Of a DNA stretch of 64,000 nucleotides, positions 56,685 to 64,000 are shown one piece after another. Position 1 is the stretch's first letter, and every line of letters starts with the position of its first letter. The stretch comes from JBHGAV01 sp041946685. Lineage in GTDB: Bacteria > Acidobacteriota > Terriglobia > Bryobacterales > Bryobacteraceae. The notes beneath the pieces are model-generated. The model saw only the letters and a list, made by a program, of their open reading frames with translations, did no database searches and was not told the DNA's origin. Position numbers and translations under genes: made by a program. Location of the stretch: contig JBHGAV010000028.1 in assembly GCA_041946685.1 (NCBI GenBank), positions 13,731 to 77,730 on the forward strand, given 5' to 3'.

Positions 56685-57428
56685 GTGAATCCCCACGCCC
56701 CGCCGCTTTCCATCATCCAGAGATCGGTCTTGCGGTGCCTCCCTGAGCTGGGACTGCCTTCCGGCGCCAAGGTCCTCGACGCGCCGTGTGGCGACGGGGC
56801 CTTGTCCCATGCGCTGGCTCAGGCCGGATTCGAGGTGCAAGCATCCGACTTGCAGCCCCCCGCGTCGCCGCTGCCCGGACCCTTCACCGGCGCGGACTTC
56901 AATCAGACATTGCCCTGGCCCGATTCCAGCTTTGACGCGGTCTTCTCACTCGAGGGGATCGAGCACCTGGAGAACCGGTTCTTCTTCCTCCGCGAAGTGA
57001 ACCGGATTCTGAGGCCCGGTGGGACGCTGGTCCTGACGACCCCCAACATCTCGTCCCTCCGCTCGCGGGTGCGCTTCCTTGGCAGCGGCTTCTACCACCG
57101 GGATTCGCGCCCACTGAACGAAGCGAGGCGCCAGCCGCTGCACCACATCGGCCTGGGCACGTTCGCGGACTGGAGATACGCGCTCCACACCTCGGGCTTC
57201 TCGCTCGCGCGGGCCGGCGCCACGCACGCCAAACTGATCAGCTACCCCTACGCGGTCTTCGCGCCCTGGATGTATATTTATACTCTTCTGGCATTCCGCA
57301 AGGAGAAAGACGCGGCCCAGCGCGAGCGCAACCGCACCATCCGGCGGACGCTTTTCAGCCGGGCGCTCCTGTTCGGGGAGAACCTGCTGCTGGTCGCTCT
57401 GGCACATAATAAACAAAAGGAGATCTGA
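56685..57428 (+). CDS. Class I SAM-dependent methyltransferase
   Basis: The 247-residue protein has motif I VLDAPCGDGALSHALAQAGF, VQASDLQP, and FDAVFSLEGIEHLENRFFFL followed by RILRPGGTLVLTTPNISSLR, the pattern of type-11 methyltransferases. The start is GTG after GGAAAG. It leads a tightly spaced run with the reductase, STAS and ferredoxin genes. Substrate unknown; the divergent glycosyltransferase suggests a cell-surface glycan or lipid target. Confidence 0.86.
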   Translation: MNPHAPPLSIIQRSVLRCLPELGLPSGAKVLDAPCGDGALSHALAQAGFEVQASDLQPPASPLPGPFTGADFNQTLPWPDSSFDAVFSLEGIEHLENRFFFLREVNRILRPGGTLVLTTPNISSLRSRVRFLGSGFYHRDSRPLNEARRQPLHHIGLGTFADWRYALHTSGFSLARAGATHAKLISYPYAVFAPWMYIYTLLAFRKEKDAAQRERNRTIRRTLFSRALLFGENLLLVALAHNKQKEI

Positions 57429-57431
57429 CGG

Positions 57432-58328
57432 ATGTCGTGCAGGATCGGCTTCATTGGCCTTGGCATCATGGGAAAACCCATGTCGAAGAATCTGCTCAAG
57501 GCGGGTCACAAGCTGGTGGTTTACGACCTGGTAGCCGCGCCGGTGGAAGAAGTGGTGGCGGCGGGCGCCGAACGCGGCGCTTCGGCGAAGGACGTCGCTT
57601 CCCGATCGGAGGTCATCATCACGATGCTGCCCGACGGCCCCGAAGTCGAGCAGGCCGTGCTCGGCCCGGACGGGGTCCTGGAGGGCGTCAAGCCGGGATC
57701 GCTTGTGATCGACATGAGTTCCATCAGCCCGATCGTGGCACAGAAGGTCGGCGCGGCGCTGGGGGCCAAGGGCGTGGACTTCATCGATGCCCCGGTCAGT
57801 GGCGGGGAGCCCAAGGCCATCGACGGAACGCTGGCCATTATGGTCGGCGGCAAGCAGGCGGCCTTCGACAGGGCGGAGCCGATCCTCAAGGCCATGGGCT
57901 CCAGCGTGACCCTCACAGGAGCCGTGGGAGCGGGCAACGTCACCAAGCTCGCCAACCAGATCATGGTGGCCTGCAACATCGCCGCGATGGGCGAGGCCCT
58001 GGTGCTCGCCTCCAAAGCGGGCCTCGATCCCGAGGTCGTTTTCAACGCCGTCAAGGGCGGCCTGGCCGGAAGCACCGTGCTAAACGCCAAAGCGCCGATG
58101 GTAGTGTCCGGCAACTTCAAGCCGGGCTTCCGCATTCGCCTTCACCACAAAGACCTGCGGAACGCCCTCCTGGCGGCCGAGTCTCTGAAGGTCTCTCTCC
58201 CCATCACCAGCCTGGTGCAGCAGATGCTGGTGGCCCTCATCAACGACGGCAAGGGCGATCTGGATCACTCGGGCATCGTGCAGTTCATCGAGCAGATGGC
58301 GAAGGCGGAAGCCCGGAAGCCGAACTGA
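57432..58328 (+). CDS. 3-hydroxyisobutyrate dehydrogenase family; probable 2-hydroxy-3-oxopropionate reductase
   Basis: The 298-residue protein has the NAD-binding RIGFIGLGIMGKPMSKNLLK, the substrate motif DFIDAPVSGGEPKAIDGTLA and the catalytic-Lys segment GNVTKLANQIMVACNIAAM. This set fits beta-hydroxyacid dehydrogenases, most like tartronate-semialdehyde reductase (GarR/GlxR). It starts three bases after the methyltransferase stop. Exact substrate is uncertain. Confidence 0.87.
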   Translation: MSCRIGFIGLGIMGKPMSKNLLKAGHKLVVYDLVAAPVEEVVAAGAERGASAKDVASRSEVIITMLPDGPEVEQAVLGPDGVLEGVKPGSLVIDMSSISPIVAQKVGAALGAKGVDFIDAPVSGGEPKAIDGTLAIMVGGKQAAFDRAEPILKAMGSSVTLTGAVGAGNVTKLANQIMVACNIAAMGEALVLASKAGLDPEVVFNAVKGGLAGSTVLNAKAPMVVSGNFKPGFRIRLHHKDLRNALLAAESLKVSLPITSLVQQMLVALINDGKGDLDHSGIVQFIEQMAKAEARKPN

Positions 58329-58344
58329 CAGGAGGCGGCGGTTG

Positions 58345-58692
58345 ATGTCGCTGGAGATCGGACAGAAAGAGATCAAGCCCGGGGTGGTAGTGGTGACGCT
58401 CGCCGGGCGTGTGATGCTTGGCGACGAAAGCGCGGAGATCGAGTCGCTGATCGAAAAGGGCATCCAGGAAGGCAAGAAGCACTTCGTCTTTGACCTGGCC
58501 GGGGTGACCCACATCGACAGCACGGGAATCGGCCGTTTTATCTCGGCTCTGAACAAGGTGCGGCAGGCGGGGGGCAACCTTCGCATGGCGGCGGCGGGCG
58601 GCCAGGTTCGTGAAGCGTTTCGCGTCACGCGGCTGGACACGGTCTTCAAGTTCTACGCCGGCACCGAAGAAGCCCTCCAGGGCCTGGATTAG
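58345..58692 (+). CDS. STAS-domain protein (anti-sigma-factor antagonist type)
   Basis: The 115-residue protein is a single STAS domain with VVVVTLAGRVMLGDESAEIE and the phosphorylatable-Ser segment FDLAGVTHIDSTGIGRFISA (S59). SpoIIAA-type STAS proteins bind anti-sigma kinases. No HPK-like serine kinase is adjacent. The ATG at 58345 follows AGGAGG at nine bases. Confidence 0.85.
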   Translation: MSLEIGQKEIKPGVVVVTLAGRVMLGDESAEIESLIEKGIQEGKKHFVFDLAGVTHIDSTGIGRFISALNKVRQAGGNLRMAAAGGQVREAFRVTRLDTVFKFYAGTEEALQGLD

Positions 58693-58697
58693 GGCCG

Positions 58698-59033
58698 GTG
58701 CCGAAAGTCACCTTCCTCCCGGCGAATCTCACGGTCGAGTTCGATCCCGTCACACTTCCCTACCTGGGTCACGGCAAACCCGGCTCGCTGCTGGACGTGG
58801 CCCTCAATTTCGGCGTCGACCTGGAGCACGCCTGTGGAGGCAACTGCGCCTGCACCACCTGTCACGTCATCGTGAAGGAAGGCGAGAGCAATTTGAGCCC
58901 GATGGAGGACCGCGAGGCCGACATGCTCGACATGGCGGCGGATCTGACGCTGCACTCGCGCCTTGCCTGCCAGGCCGTCGTCACGGGCGACGTCACCGTC
59001 GAGATCCCCGGCTGGAACCGCAACTACCGCTGA
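58698..59033 (+). CDS. Adrenodoxin-type [2Fe-2S] ferredoxin
   Basis: The 111-residue protein has the exact Cys spacing of Isc/adrenodoxin ferredoxins: C46-x5-C52-x2-C55-x35-C91 (ACGGNCACTTCHVIV). An extra Cys at 50 lies inside the loop. Such proteins pass single electrons, for example in Fe-S assembly or to P450-like enzymes; the partner is not visible. GTG is the start, five bases after the STAS stop. It overlaps the convergent lipoprotein gene by ten bases. Confidence 0.9.
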   Translation: MPKVTFLPANLTVEFDPVTLPYLGHGKPGSLLDVALNFGVDLEHACGGNCACTTCHVIVKEGESNLSPMEDREADMLDMAADLTLHSRLACQAVVTGDVTVEIPGWNRNYR

Positions 59034-59767
59034 GAGCGCGGCAACCGCTCCGCGGCCTTGTCCACCAGGTCCGCTGCGATGTCCGCCTTGACCCGTACCG
59101 TGCTCTTCTCCATCGAGATCTGGATGCCGTCGTAGAGCCTCAGCAGCTCGGGCGATTCGCTCGGCGTGCTCAGGCGGGCCAACCCCAGGAGGCCGCGCAG
59201 GGCGTCGTGGATCTGCCTGGCGTCCTGCTCGGTCCGGTACACGGCATTCGCCTCAGCCTTCACGCCCGAGGTGACATCCGCCGCCAGCGTCCAGCTTTCG
59301 AGCGCCTGGAACAGGTTGCGGAGGTTCGCCAGGTTGCCCTGTTCGGGAATCGCGTTCAAGCCCGCCAGCGAAGAACCCAGTCCGGCGCCCCAGATCTGGC
59401 TTTGGGCAGGGATCGAGCGCATCATCTCGCGCAGCGCCGGAGGCACGCCGCCACCGGAACCGGAAGGCTTACCCTTCGTGCCGTCCTGCTTCAACTCGAA
59501 GAGTCCGGCCTTCTCTTTGGCAAACACGCGCTGATCCTTGCCGTTGGAGACGAACAGCACTTCCGATGCGTCGAAGGAGGCGAGTTGCTTCTCCGCGTAC
59601 TTCCGGTACAGCGGGCTCGTGCGAATCTTGTCCACCTTCACATTCATCAGCGCCGTGGTATCGGACGGAATCAGGCGCGACAGCGCCGGGTCGATCTCGA
59701 CCGTCTTCGTGCCGCGCGGCCCGCATCCCACAACCAGCAGCGCCAGCGCGACCAGGGCAACCCGCAT
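59024..59767 (-). CDS. Putative lipoprotein linked to an ABC exporter
   Basis: The 247-residue protein starts with a lipoprotein signal (ALVALALLVVGCGPRG), then a soluble domain containing LIPSDTTALMNVKVDKIRTS. I do not recognise the family. Its ATG overlaps the stop of the permease gene (TGATG), so it is translationally coupled to the ABC transporter and may be a periplasmic partner. Function unknown. Confidence 0.75.
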   Translation of the reverse strand: MRVALVALALLVVGCGPRGTKTVEIDPALSRLIPSDTTALMNVKVDKIRTSPLYRKYAEKQLASFDASEVLFVSNGKDQRVFAKEKAGLFELKQDGTKGKPSGSGGGVPPALREMMRSIPAQSQIWGAGLGSSLAGLNAIPEQGNLANLRNLFQALESWTLAADVTSGVKAEANAVYRTEQDARQIHDALRGLLGLARLSTPSESPELLRLYDGIQISMEKSTVRVKADIAADLVDKAAERLPRSQR

Positions 59768-60606
59768 CAGTAGTCCCTCCTCGAGAAGATCCACAGCGAC
59801 AAGCCCAGGACCACAGCGCCGAACAAGGCCGAGCTCCACACCGGCATCCAACCCTCGAACTGGCCGGACCGCACCATCGTCAGCGTCATCCTGCCCATGT
59901 CGTAGACCTTCGGCAGGACGTAGTACAGCCCTTTCCACAGGTTCCTGGTCCATTGGGACGAGAGCAGCTTCTCGAACAGCTCGGTCTGAGCCAGGATCGG
60001 GGTCATGATCATGATCCCGAACGTCACCATCACCGCCAGTGCCGCGCTCTCGAACAGCACCGCCACCAGCATGATGATCGTGAGCAGCACGGCAAAGACA
60101 AAGACCGCTGCGGGAATCGCCCAAAGGAATCCGGTGGTCCAAATGCCCGTCTTCCAGCCCAGAATGAGCCAGACGCCGAAGACGAGGTAGGCGATGTTCA
60201 GCGCCACCAGCAGAACGGTGCCGAGATACCGGCCGAGCAGGATGTGATGCCGCGCGACGGGCTTGGAGAGCAGCAGCTCGATGCGTCCCGCTTCGAGCAC
60301 CGTGGGCATCAGTCCTCCCGAGGCGAAGACCGCCAGCGCCATGCCCCACGTGTAGAGGAACGCGGCGATGCCGCCCTGCACCGACCGCACGATCACCACC
60401 AACTCCTGCGCTTTGCCTTCCGTGATCCCGAACAGCGAGATGGTCGCCCGGGCGCCTTCCACCAGATCGATCTTCAAAAGGAACAGGAAAAATAGAATCA
60501 TCGCGGTGGAGAGGCCATAGAAGCCCCAGAAGATCAACCGCGCCAGCGCCTCGCGGAAGGTGTCTCTCACCAGGGCGCCAGTGACCATCAGGGTCCGCCT
60601 AGGCAT
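59767..60606 (-). CDS. ABC-2-type transporter permease
   Basis: The 279-residue protein has six hydrophobic segments (for example IFWGFYGLSTAMILFFLFLL, VALNIAYLVFGVWLILGW) and the ABC-2 motif ASGGLMPTVLEAGRIELLLSKPVARHHIL in its cytoplasmic loop (residues about 95-120). It overlaps the ATPase gene by eight bases. Likely the membrane part of an exporter. Confidence 0.87.
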   Translation of the reverse strand: MPRRTLMVTGALVRDTFREALARLIFWGFYGLSTAMILFFLFLLKIDLVEGARATISLFGITEGKAQELVVIVRSVQGGIAAFLYTWGMALAVFASGGLMPTVLEAGRIELLLSKPVARHHILLGRYLGTVLLVALNIAYLVFGVWLILGWKTGIWTTGFLWAIPAAVFVFAVLLTIIMLVAVLFESAALAVMVTFGIMIMTPILAQTELFEKLLSSQWTRNLWKGLYYVLPKVYDMGRMTLTMVRSGQFEGWMPVWSSALFGAVVLGLSLWIFSRRDY

Positions 60607-61525
60607 TCACCGTCCTCATGAACACATCTTCCAGCGTGCTGGTGGTCCGCGTGATCTCCTCGATCGGGCAGGCCGCGGCGCGCAGCAGGTCGACCGCTTC
60701 GTTGACCTCTTCGCGCGTTACGAACCGGAACTCGAACAGTCCGTCTTTGTGCTCAAAGGCTGCCGCGCGCTGGCGCAGCGTATCGGCCAGCGCGTCGGGA
60801 ACAGCGGCGGCAGAAAGCCGGTAGCCCTTCCCTGCGGTCAAGTCCTTCACTTTGCCGGTGAGCGCCACCCGGCCTTTGTCCAAAATCGCAACCTCACGGC
60901 AGAACAACTCCACCTCCACCAGCAGGTGCGAGTTGATGAAGATGGTGACGCCCTTCTCCTCGAGCGAGCGCAGGATCTCACGAATCTCGCGGCGGCCCAC
61001 GGGATCGACCCCGTCGGAGGGCTCGTCAAGGATCAAGAGTGACGGCGAGTGCATCAGCGCCTGCGCCAGGCCGAGGCGTTGCAACATGCCCTTGGAGTAC
61101 TTCCTGAGGCGCACGCCGCCCCACTTGCCGATGCCGGCCAGTTCCAGCAGTTCGGGAATGCGCCTCTTGCGTTCTCCGGCCTCCATGCCCGAAAGCGCCG
61201 CATAGAAATCGAGCATTCCCGCACCGGTCAGGTAGGTCGGGAAACGGTGGTTCTCGGGAAGGTAGCCTGCCGGAAGACGGCTCGACGGCAGCCGGGCATC
61301 GTAGCCGAACAGTCGCGCCATCCCTGCGGTGGGATGGATCACTCCGAGGAGCATTTTAACGAAGGTGGTCTTGCCCGCCCCGTTCGGCCCCAGCAGACCG
61401 AAGGTGGCGCCCCGCTCGACCTGTAGCGAGACGCCGTCCACGGCGCGGACTTCCCGCCGCCGGAAGGGCGAGCGGAACACCTTCAGAATGTCGTCGGTCT
61501 CGATGGCCAGGGCCACAACCAGCAA
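60599..61525 (-). CDS. ABC transporter ATP-binding protein
   Basis: The 308-residue protein has Walker A GLLGPNGAGKTTFVKMLLG, signature YSKGMLQRLGLAQAL, Walker B LLILDEPSDGVDP, and the H-loop INSHLL. The long C-terminal extension is typical of ABC-2 exporters of drugs or polysaccharides. The TTG at 61525 is given; a GTG three codons later is possible. It is divergent from serS across only 23 bases, so any promoter must overlap coding sequence. Confidence 0.9.
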   Translation of the reverse strand: MLVVALAIETDDILKVFRSPFRRREVRAVDGVSLQVERGATFGLLGPNGAGKTTFVKMLLGVIHPTAGMARLFGYDARLPSSRLPAGYLPENHRFPTYLTGAGMLDFYAALSGMEAGERKRRIPELLELAGIGKWGGVRLRKYSKGMLQRLGLAQALMHSPSLLILDEPSDGVDPVGRREIREILRSLEEKGVTIFINSHLLVEVELFCREVAILDKGRVALTGKVKDLTAGKGYRLSAAAVPDALADTLRQRAAAFEHKDGLFEFRFVTREEVNEAVDLLRAAACPIEEITRTTSTLEDVFMRTVNA

Positions 61526-61548
61526 TCCTACCTTGATAGCATCGGAAG

Positions 61549-62832
61549 ATGCACGATCTGTCCCAGTTCCGCGCGAACCTCGACGCCGTTGCGGCGCGCC
61601 TGGCGGCGCGGGGGTTCCCGTTGAACGTCGAGGAGTTCCGCGAGCTCGACCGGCGCCGGCGCGCCGCCGTCACCGAGACCGAGCAGCTCAAGGCAAGGCG
61701 CAATGCGGAAAGCGCCGAGATTAGCAAGCTGCGCAAGCAGGGCATCGACACCTCGGAGCAGCAGCGCCAGGTGCGCGAGATCGGCGACCGCATCGCGGCC
61801 CTGGACGAGCAGGTCAAGCAGCTCGACGAGCAGTTTCGCGAGATGCTGGCAGGCATCCCCAACGTTCCTCACGACTCGGTTCCCACGGGATCCAGCGAGG
61901 CGGACAACGTCGAGGTGCGCCGCTGGGGCCGGCCCCGCGAGTTCGATTTCGAGCCGAAGGCCCATTGGGACCTGGGGCCGGAACTGGGCATCCTCGATTT
62001 CGAGCGGGCGGCGAAGATTACGGGCGCGCGCTTCGCCGTCTATTGGGACATGGGGGCAAAGCTCGAGCGGGCGCTGATCAATTTCATGCTGGACGTGCAC
62101 ACGCGCGAGCACGGCTACACGGAGGTGCTGCCGCCGTTCATGGTGAATTCGGCCAGCCTGTTCGGAACCGGCCAGTTGCCCAAGTTCGCCGAGGACCTGT
62201 TCAAGGTGGAGGGTACGGATTTCTGGATGGCGCCCACGGCCGAGGTGCCGGTCACGAACCTGTTCCGCGACGAGACGCTGGACGCCGAGCGCCTGCCGAT
62301 CCGGTTGTGCGCGTACACGCCCTGCTTCCGCAGCGAAGCGGGGTCGTATGGGAAGGATGTTCGCGGCATCATCCGGCAGCACCAGTTTCAGAAGGTGGAG
62401 CTGGTGAAGTTCACCCGGCCCGAGCAGAGCTACGACGAACTGGAGGCGCTCACCGCCGACGCCGAGGACATTCTGAAGCGGCTGGGGTTGCCGTTCCGCA
62501 CGATCGTGCTGTGCACCGGCGACATGGGATTCAGTTCGGCCAAGACTTATGACATCGAAGTGTGGCTGCCGGGGCTGAACTCGTACAAGGAGATTTCTTC
62601 CTGCTCGAACTTCGAGGCTTTCCAGGCGCGGCGCGCGGGCATCCGGGCAAAGCCGGCAAAGGGAAAAGCCGAGTTTGTGCACACGCTGAACGGCAGCGGC
62701 CTGGCGGTGGGTCGCACCTGGCTGGCGATCGTGGAGAACTACCAGCAGAAAGACGGCTCGGTGGTGGTCCCCGAGGCGCTGCGGCCCTACCTGAACGCGG
62801 ACGTTTTGACCAAACGAACCCATTTCGCGTAG
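61549..62832 (+). CDS. serS: Seryl-tRNA synthetase
   Basis: The 427-residue class II synthetase has the N-terminal tRNA-binding coiled coil (about 30-105) and catalytic motifs: GTGQLPKFAEDLF, TAEVPVTN, CFRSEAGSYGKDVRGIIRQH (motif 2), FQKVELVKF, and NGSGLAVGRTWLAIVENYQ (motif 3). It charges tRNA-Ser and tRNA-Sec. Confidence 0.97.
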   Translation: MHDLSQFRANLDAVAARLAARGFPLNVEEFRELDRRRRAAVTETEQLKARRNAESAEISKLRKQGIDTSEQQRQVREIGDRIAALDEQVKQLDEQFREMLAGIPNVPHDSVPTGSSEADNVEVRRWGRPREFDFEPKAHWDLGPELGILDFERAAKITGARFAVYWDMGAKLERALINFMLDVHTREHGYTEVLPPFMVNSASLFGTGQLPKFAEDLFKVEGTDFWMAPTAEVPVTNLFRDETLDAERLPIRLCAYTPCFRSEAGSYGKDVRGIIRQHQFQKVELVKFTRPEQSYDELEALTADAEDILKRLGLPFRTIVLCTGDMGFSSAKTYDIEVWLPGLNSYKEISSCSNFEAFQARRAGIRAKPAKGKAEFVHTLNGSGLAVGRTWLAIVENYQQKDGSVVVPEALRPYLNADVLTKRTHFA

Positions 62833-62854
62833 TGGAATCAATAAGTTAACAATA

Positions 62855-62874
62855 TGGCTTTGCCCGGAAAGCCA
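62855..62874 (+). terminator. Possible hairpin terminator after serS
   Basis: TGGCTTT and AAAGCCA form a perfect seven-base stem with a six-base loop, 22 bases after the serS stop. There is no U-run after the stem, so the function is uncertain. Confidence 0.35.
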
Positions 62875-62970
62875 ATTCCGAGGGCGATATTCAGTTGTCA
62901 AAGAGCAGGGAGGAAGTGCGGCTGCCCTCGATACCGGAATAGCACGGGGAGGGGGGGTGGGAGGGGGGCT

Positions 62971-63261
62971 TTGCGGCTGATGGTCGTGGCTTATGCGCTG
63001 ACTTACCTGGCGCAGGTGTTGGGGCAGTATCTCGCCGGGATCGGCGACAGCCGGGCGAACTTCCGGGTGCAACTGGCGGGCGCCGCGGCCAGCGTCGCCG
63101 TGGGGTTGCCGTTGGCGGCGCAATTCGGCGTTATGGGAGCATCGGCCGGAGCCGTGGCAGTGAATGCGGTGCGCCTGGCGGCAGGCGCAGCTTGTGCACG
63201 GCGGAGGCGAGAAGCGAAGTGCGGGATGGCGGAAGAGGGCGCGTTGCCCGTGTCGATTTGA
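62971..63261 (+). pseudogene. 3' remnant of a polysaccharide flippase-like gene
   Basis: The frame ending at 63261 reads LRLMVVAYALTYLAQVLGQY, then GIGDSRANFRVQLAGAAASV and FGVMGASAGAVAVNAVRLAA. This is the pattern of the last helices of Wzx/MATE-type oligosaccharide flippases. The sequence upstream in frame is G-rich and unlike a protein, and a full flippase would need some 1,000 bases more. It is therefore probably a truncated remnant. Confidence 0.6.
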
Positions 63262-64000
63262 ATGTCGTTCGATATCACATTGCGATCTTTCGCCACACGC
63301 AGTGAACCGTCCATCGGCGTGAGCGCCCGAGCGCTGAACCTCCCGGCACGGTTGGCAGCATTTGGCATTTTACTGGCGGGCTTGTACCTGTTCGTACTGG
63401 CTAACTTTCCCTCATGGAGCATCGCGCTAGTGTTGCTGGCCGCGCTCGTTGCCGCTGTTATCCCGTCAGTCGTTCGCACGAATATGCCGGTGCGGTTGGC
63501 GACTTTCTTTGCCCTCCTTGCACTGTGTGACTTCATGAAGCGCGTCACATTCGTCGCTCCAGACCAAGCGGTGTGGTCGCAATACACTACCTTCCTCTTC
63601 CCGTACGCTTACTTCGGGACTCTCATTTTGGTGCCATATGCCTTGGATCAGTATCAACGACGGGTGTCTTGGCTGGGGGTCCTGACACTACTCTATCTCG
63701 GGGTTGCGCTTGGCAATACGTGGTTCGCCATGAACTATGGCTTGTTATCGAAACTGGCTGCGAGCTCCTTGCTGGTCCTACCTTGGACGATGCTGCTGGT
63801 TGGGGCCGCGTATGGAGACTCGCTGCATCGCGTCGCCTGGGTGCTCGTCACCTGTGGGCTCGTCAGTACAGTCTATGGCCTTGTGCAATTCGTGACCGGC
63901 CCCACTGCGATCGACTACCGCTGGGCAGAGGCCGCCGGAGGATTCTCCATCGGGGCCGGGCGGTTGGCGTCAGCCCTGTCGGGGTCATCGGCGGACGGTG
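63262..64000 (+). CDS. Polytopic membrane protein, possible O-antigen polymerase/ligase type (3' end outside window)
   Basis: An ATG at 63262, directly after the stop of the flippase remnant, opens a frame that runs without stop to the window edge (246 codons). It has about seven hydrophobic helices (LAAFGILLAGLYLFVLANF, SIALVLLAALVAAVIPSVV, LGVLTLLYLGVALGNTWFA, SLLVLPWTMLLVGAAYGDSL, VAWVLVTCGLVSTVYGLVQF), a layout like Wzy/WaaL-type polysaccharide polymerases and ligases. The family is not certain. Codon use is visibly less GC-biased than in the rest of the window. Confidence 0.6.
   Translation, partial: MSFDITLRSFATRSEPSIGVSARALNLPARLAAFGILLAGLYLFVLANFPSWSIALVLLAALVAAVIPSVVRTNMPVRLATFFALLALCDFMKRVTFVAPDQAVWSQYTTFLFPYAYFGTLILVPYALDQYQRRVSWLGVLTLLYLGVALGNTWFAMNYGLLSKLAASSLLVLPWTMLLVGAAYGDSLHRVAWVLVTCGLVSTVYGLVQFVTGPTAIDYRWAEAAGGFSIGAGRLASALSGSSADG

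Larger units (their letters stand above)
62833..63261. other. Region between serS and the right-edge membrane gene
   Basis: The first 140 bases hold a terminator-like hairpin and low-complexity G-rich sequence with no supported gene. The rest (from about 62971) is a flippase remnant, listed separately. Confidence 0.6.

Overview
The window is a continuous, GC-rich stretch of bacterial chromosome. It most resembles a Bryobacterales/Solibacter-type acidobacterium. The evidence is two large exported proteins of the Solibacter-expanded TIGR03437 type, a PadR regulator followed by a decayed 'acidobacterial duplicated orphan permease' (ADOP), Tat-exported Gfo/Idh/MocA and TIM-barrel proteins, and a combined Kgd-type 2-oxoglutarate dehydrogenase. 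The genus is inferred from gene content only. I recognised no rRNA, tRNA, CRISPR array, insertion sequence or replication origin.

Layout. 1-7.3 kb: an incomplete gene, then a minus-strand run with tight overlaps: a PPi-type phosphofructokinase, a TIGR00300 (LOR/SDH) protein, QueF and a coiled-coil methyltransferase. Two Tat-exported sugar-metabolism-like proteins follow. 7.5-11.7 kb: citrate synthase faces a korD-korA-korB-korC operon (2-oxoglutarate:ferredoxin oxidoreductase). 11.7-19.6 kb: Zn-ribbon coiled-coil protein, MurJ, M20 peptidase, a pseudo-receiver, hpt coupled to a cytidylate-kinase-like/nuclease-like fusion, and an ECF sigma/anti-sigma/membrane-protein operon. 19.9-22.6 kb: two TadE-like pseudopilins and a TadG-like VWA protein. 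22.6-29.5 kb: TIM-barrel protein, FtsH and TilS on the minus strand, then gnd, kdsC and an ACT-domain protein on the plus strand.

29.5-35.6 kb is the most distinctive part. A predicted lipoprotein combining TPR-like repeats with a CHAT (caspase-like) protease is the first gene of an operon with an ECF sigma factor and a zinc-finger membrane anti-sigma factor. Its leader carries two overlapping dyad symmetries. Divergently, a Cas6-family RAMP protein stands alone with no array and no other cas gene, followed by a PilZ protein and a Flp pilin. The TPR-CHAT, sigma and RAMP combination recalls the parts list of type III-E CRISPR systems, but no Cas7-11 is present and the link is only a hypothesis.

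35.7-64 kb: MFS transporter, Sua5/TsaC, prfB with a programmed frameshift, metallophosphoesterase, PadR and ADOP pseudogene, TIGR03437 protein, Kgd, UvrA, a Tat-exported C_GCAxxG_C_C protein, nucleotidyltransferase, glycosyltransferase, MFS transporter, second TIGR03437 protein, glycosyltransferase, methyltransferase, GarR-like reductase, STAS protein, adrenodoxin-type ferredoxin, an ABC exporter with a lipoprotein, and SerS. The right edge holds a flippase remnant and an incomplete polytopic membrane protein in visibly less GC-rich sequence, possibly the start of a surface-polysaccharide cluster.

Central carbon metabolism is strongly represented: citrate synthase, two independent routes from 2-oxoglutarate to succinyl-CoA (ferredoxin-linked Kor and ThDP-dependent Kgd), PPi-phosphofructokinase and 6-phosphogluconate dehydrogenase.
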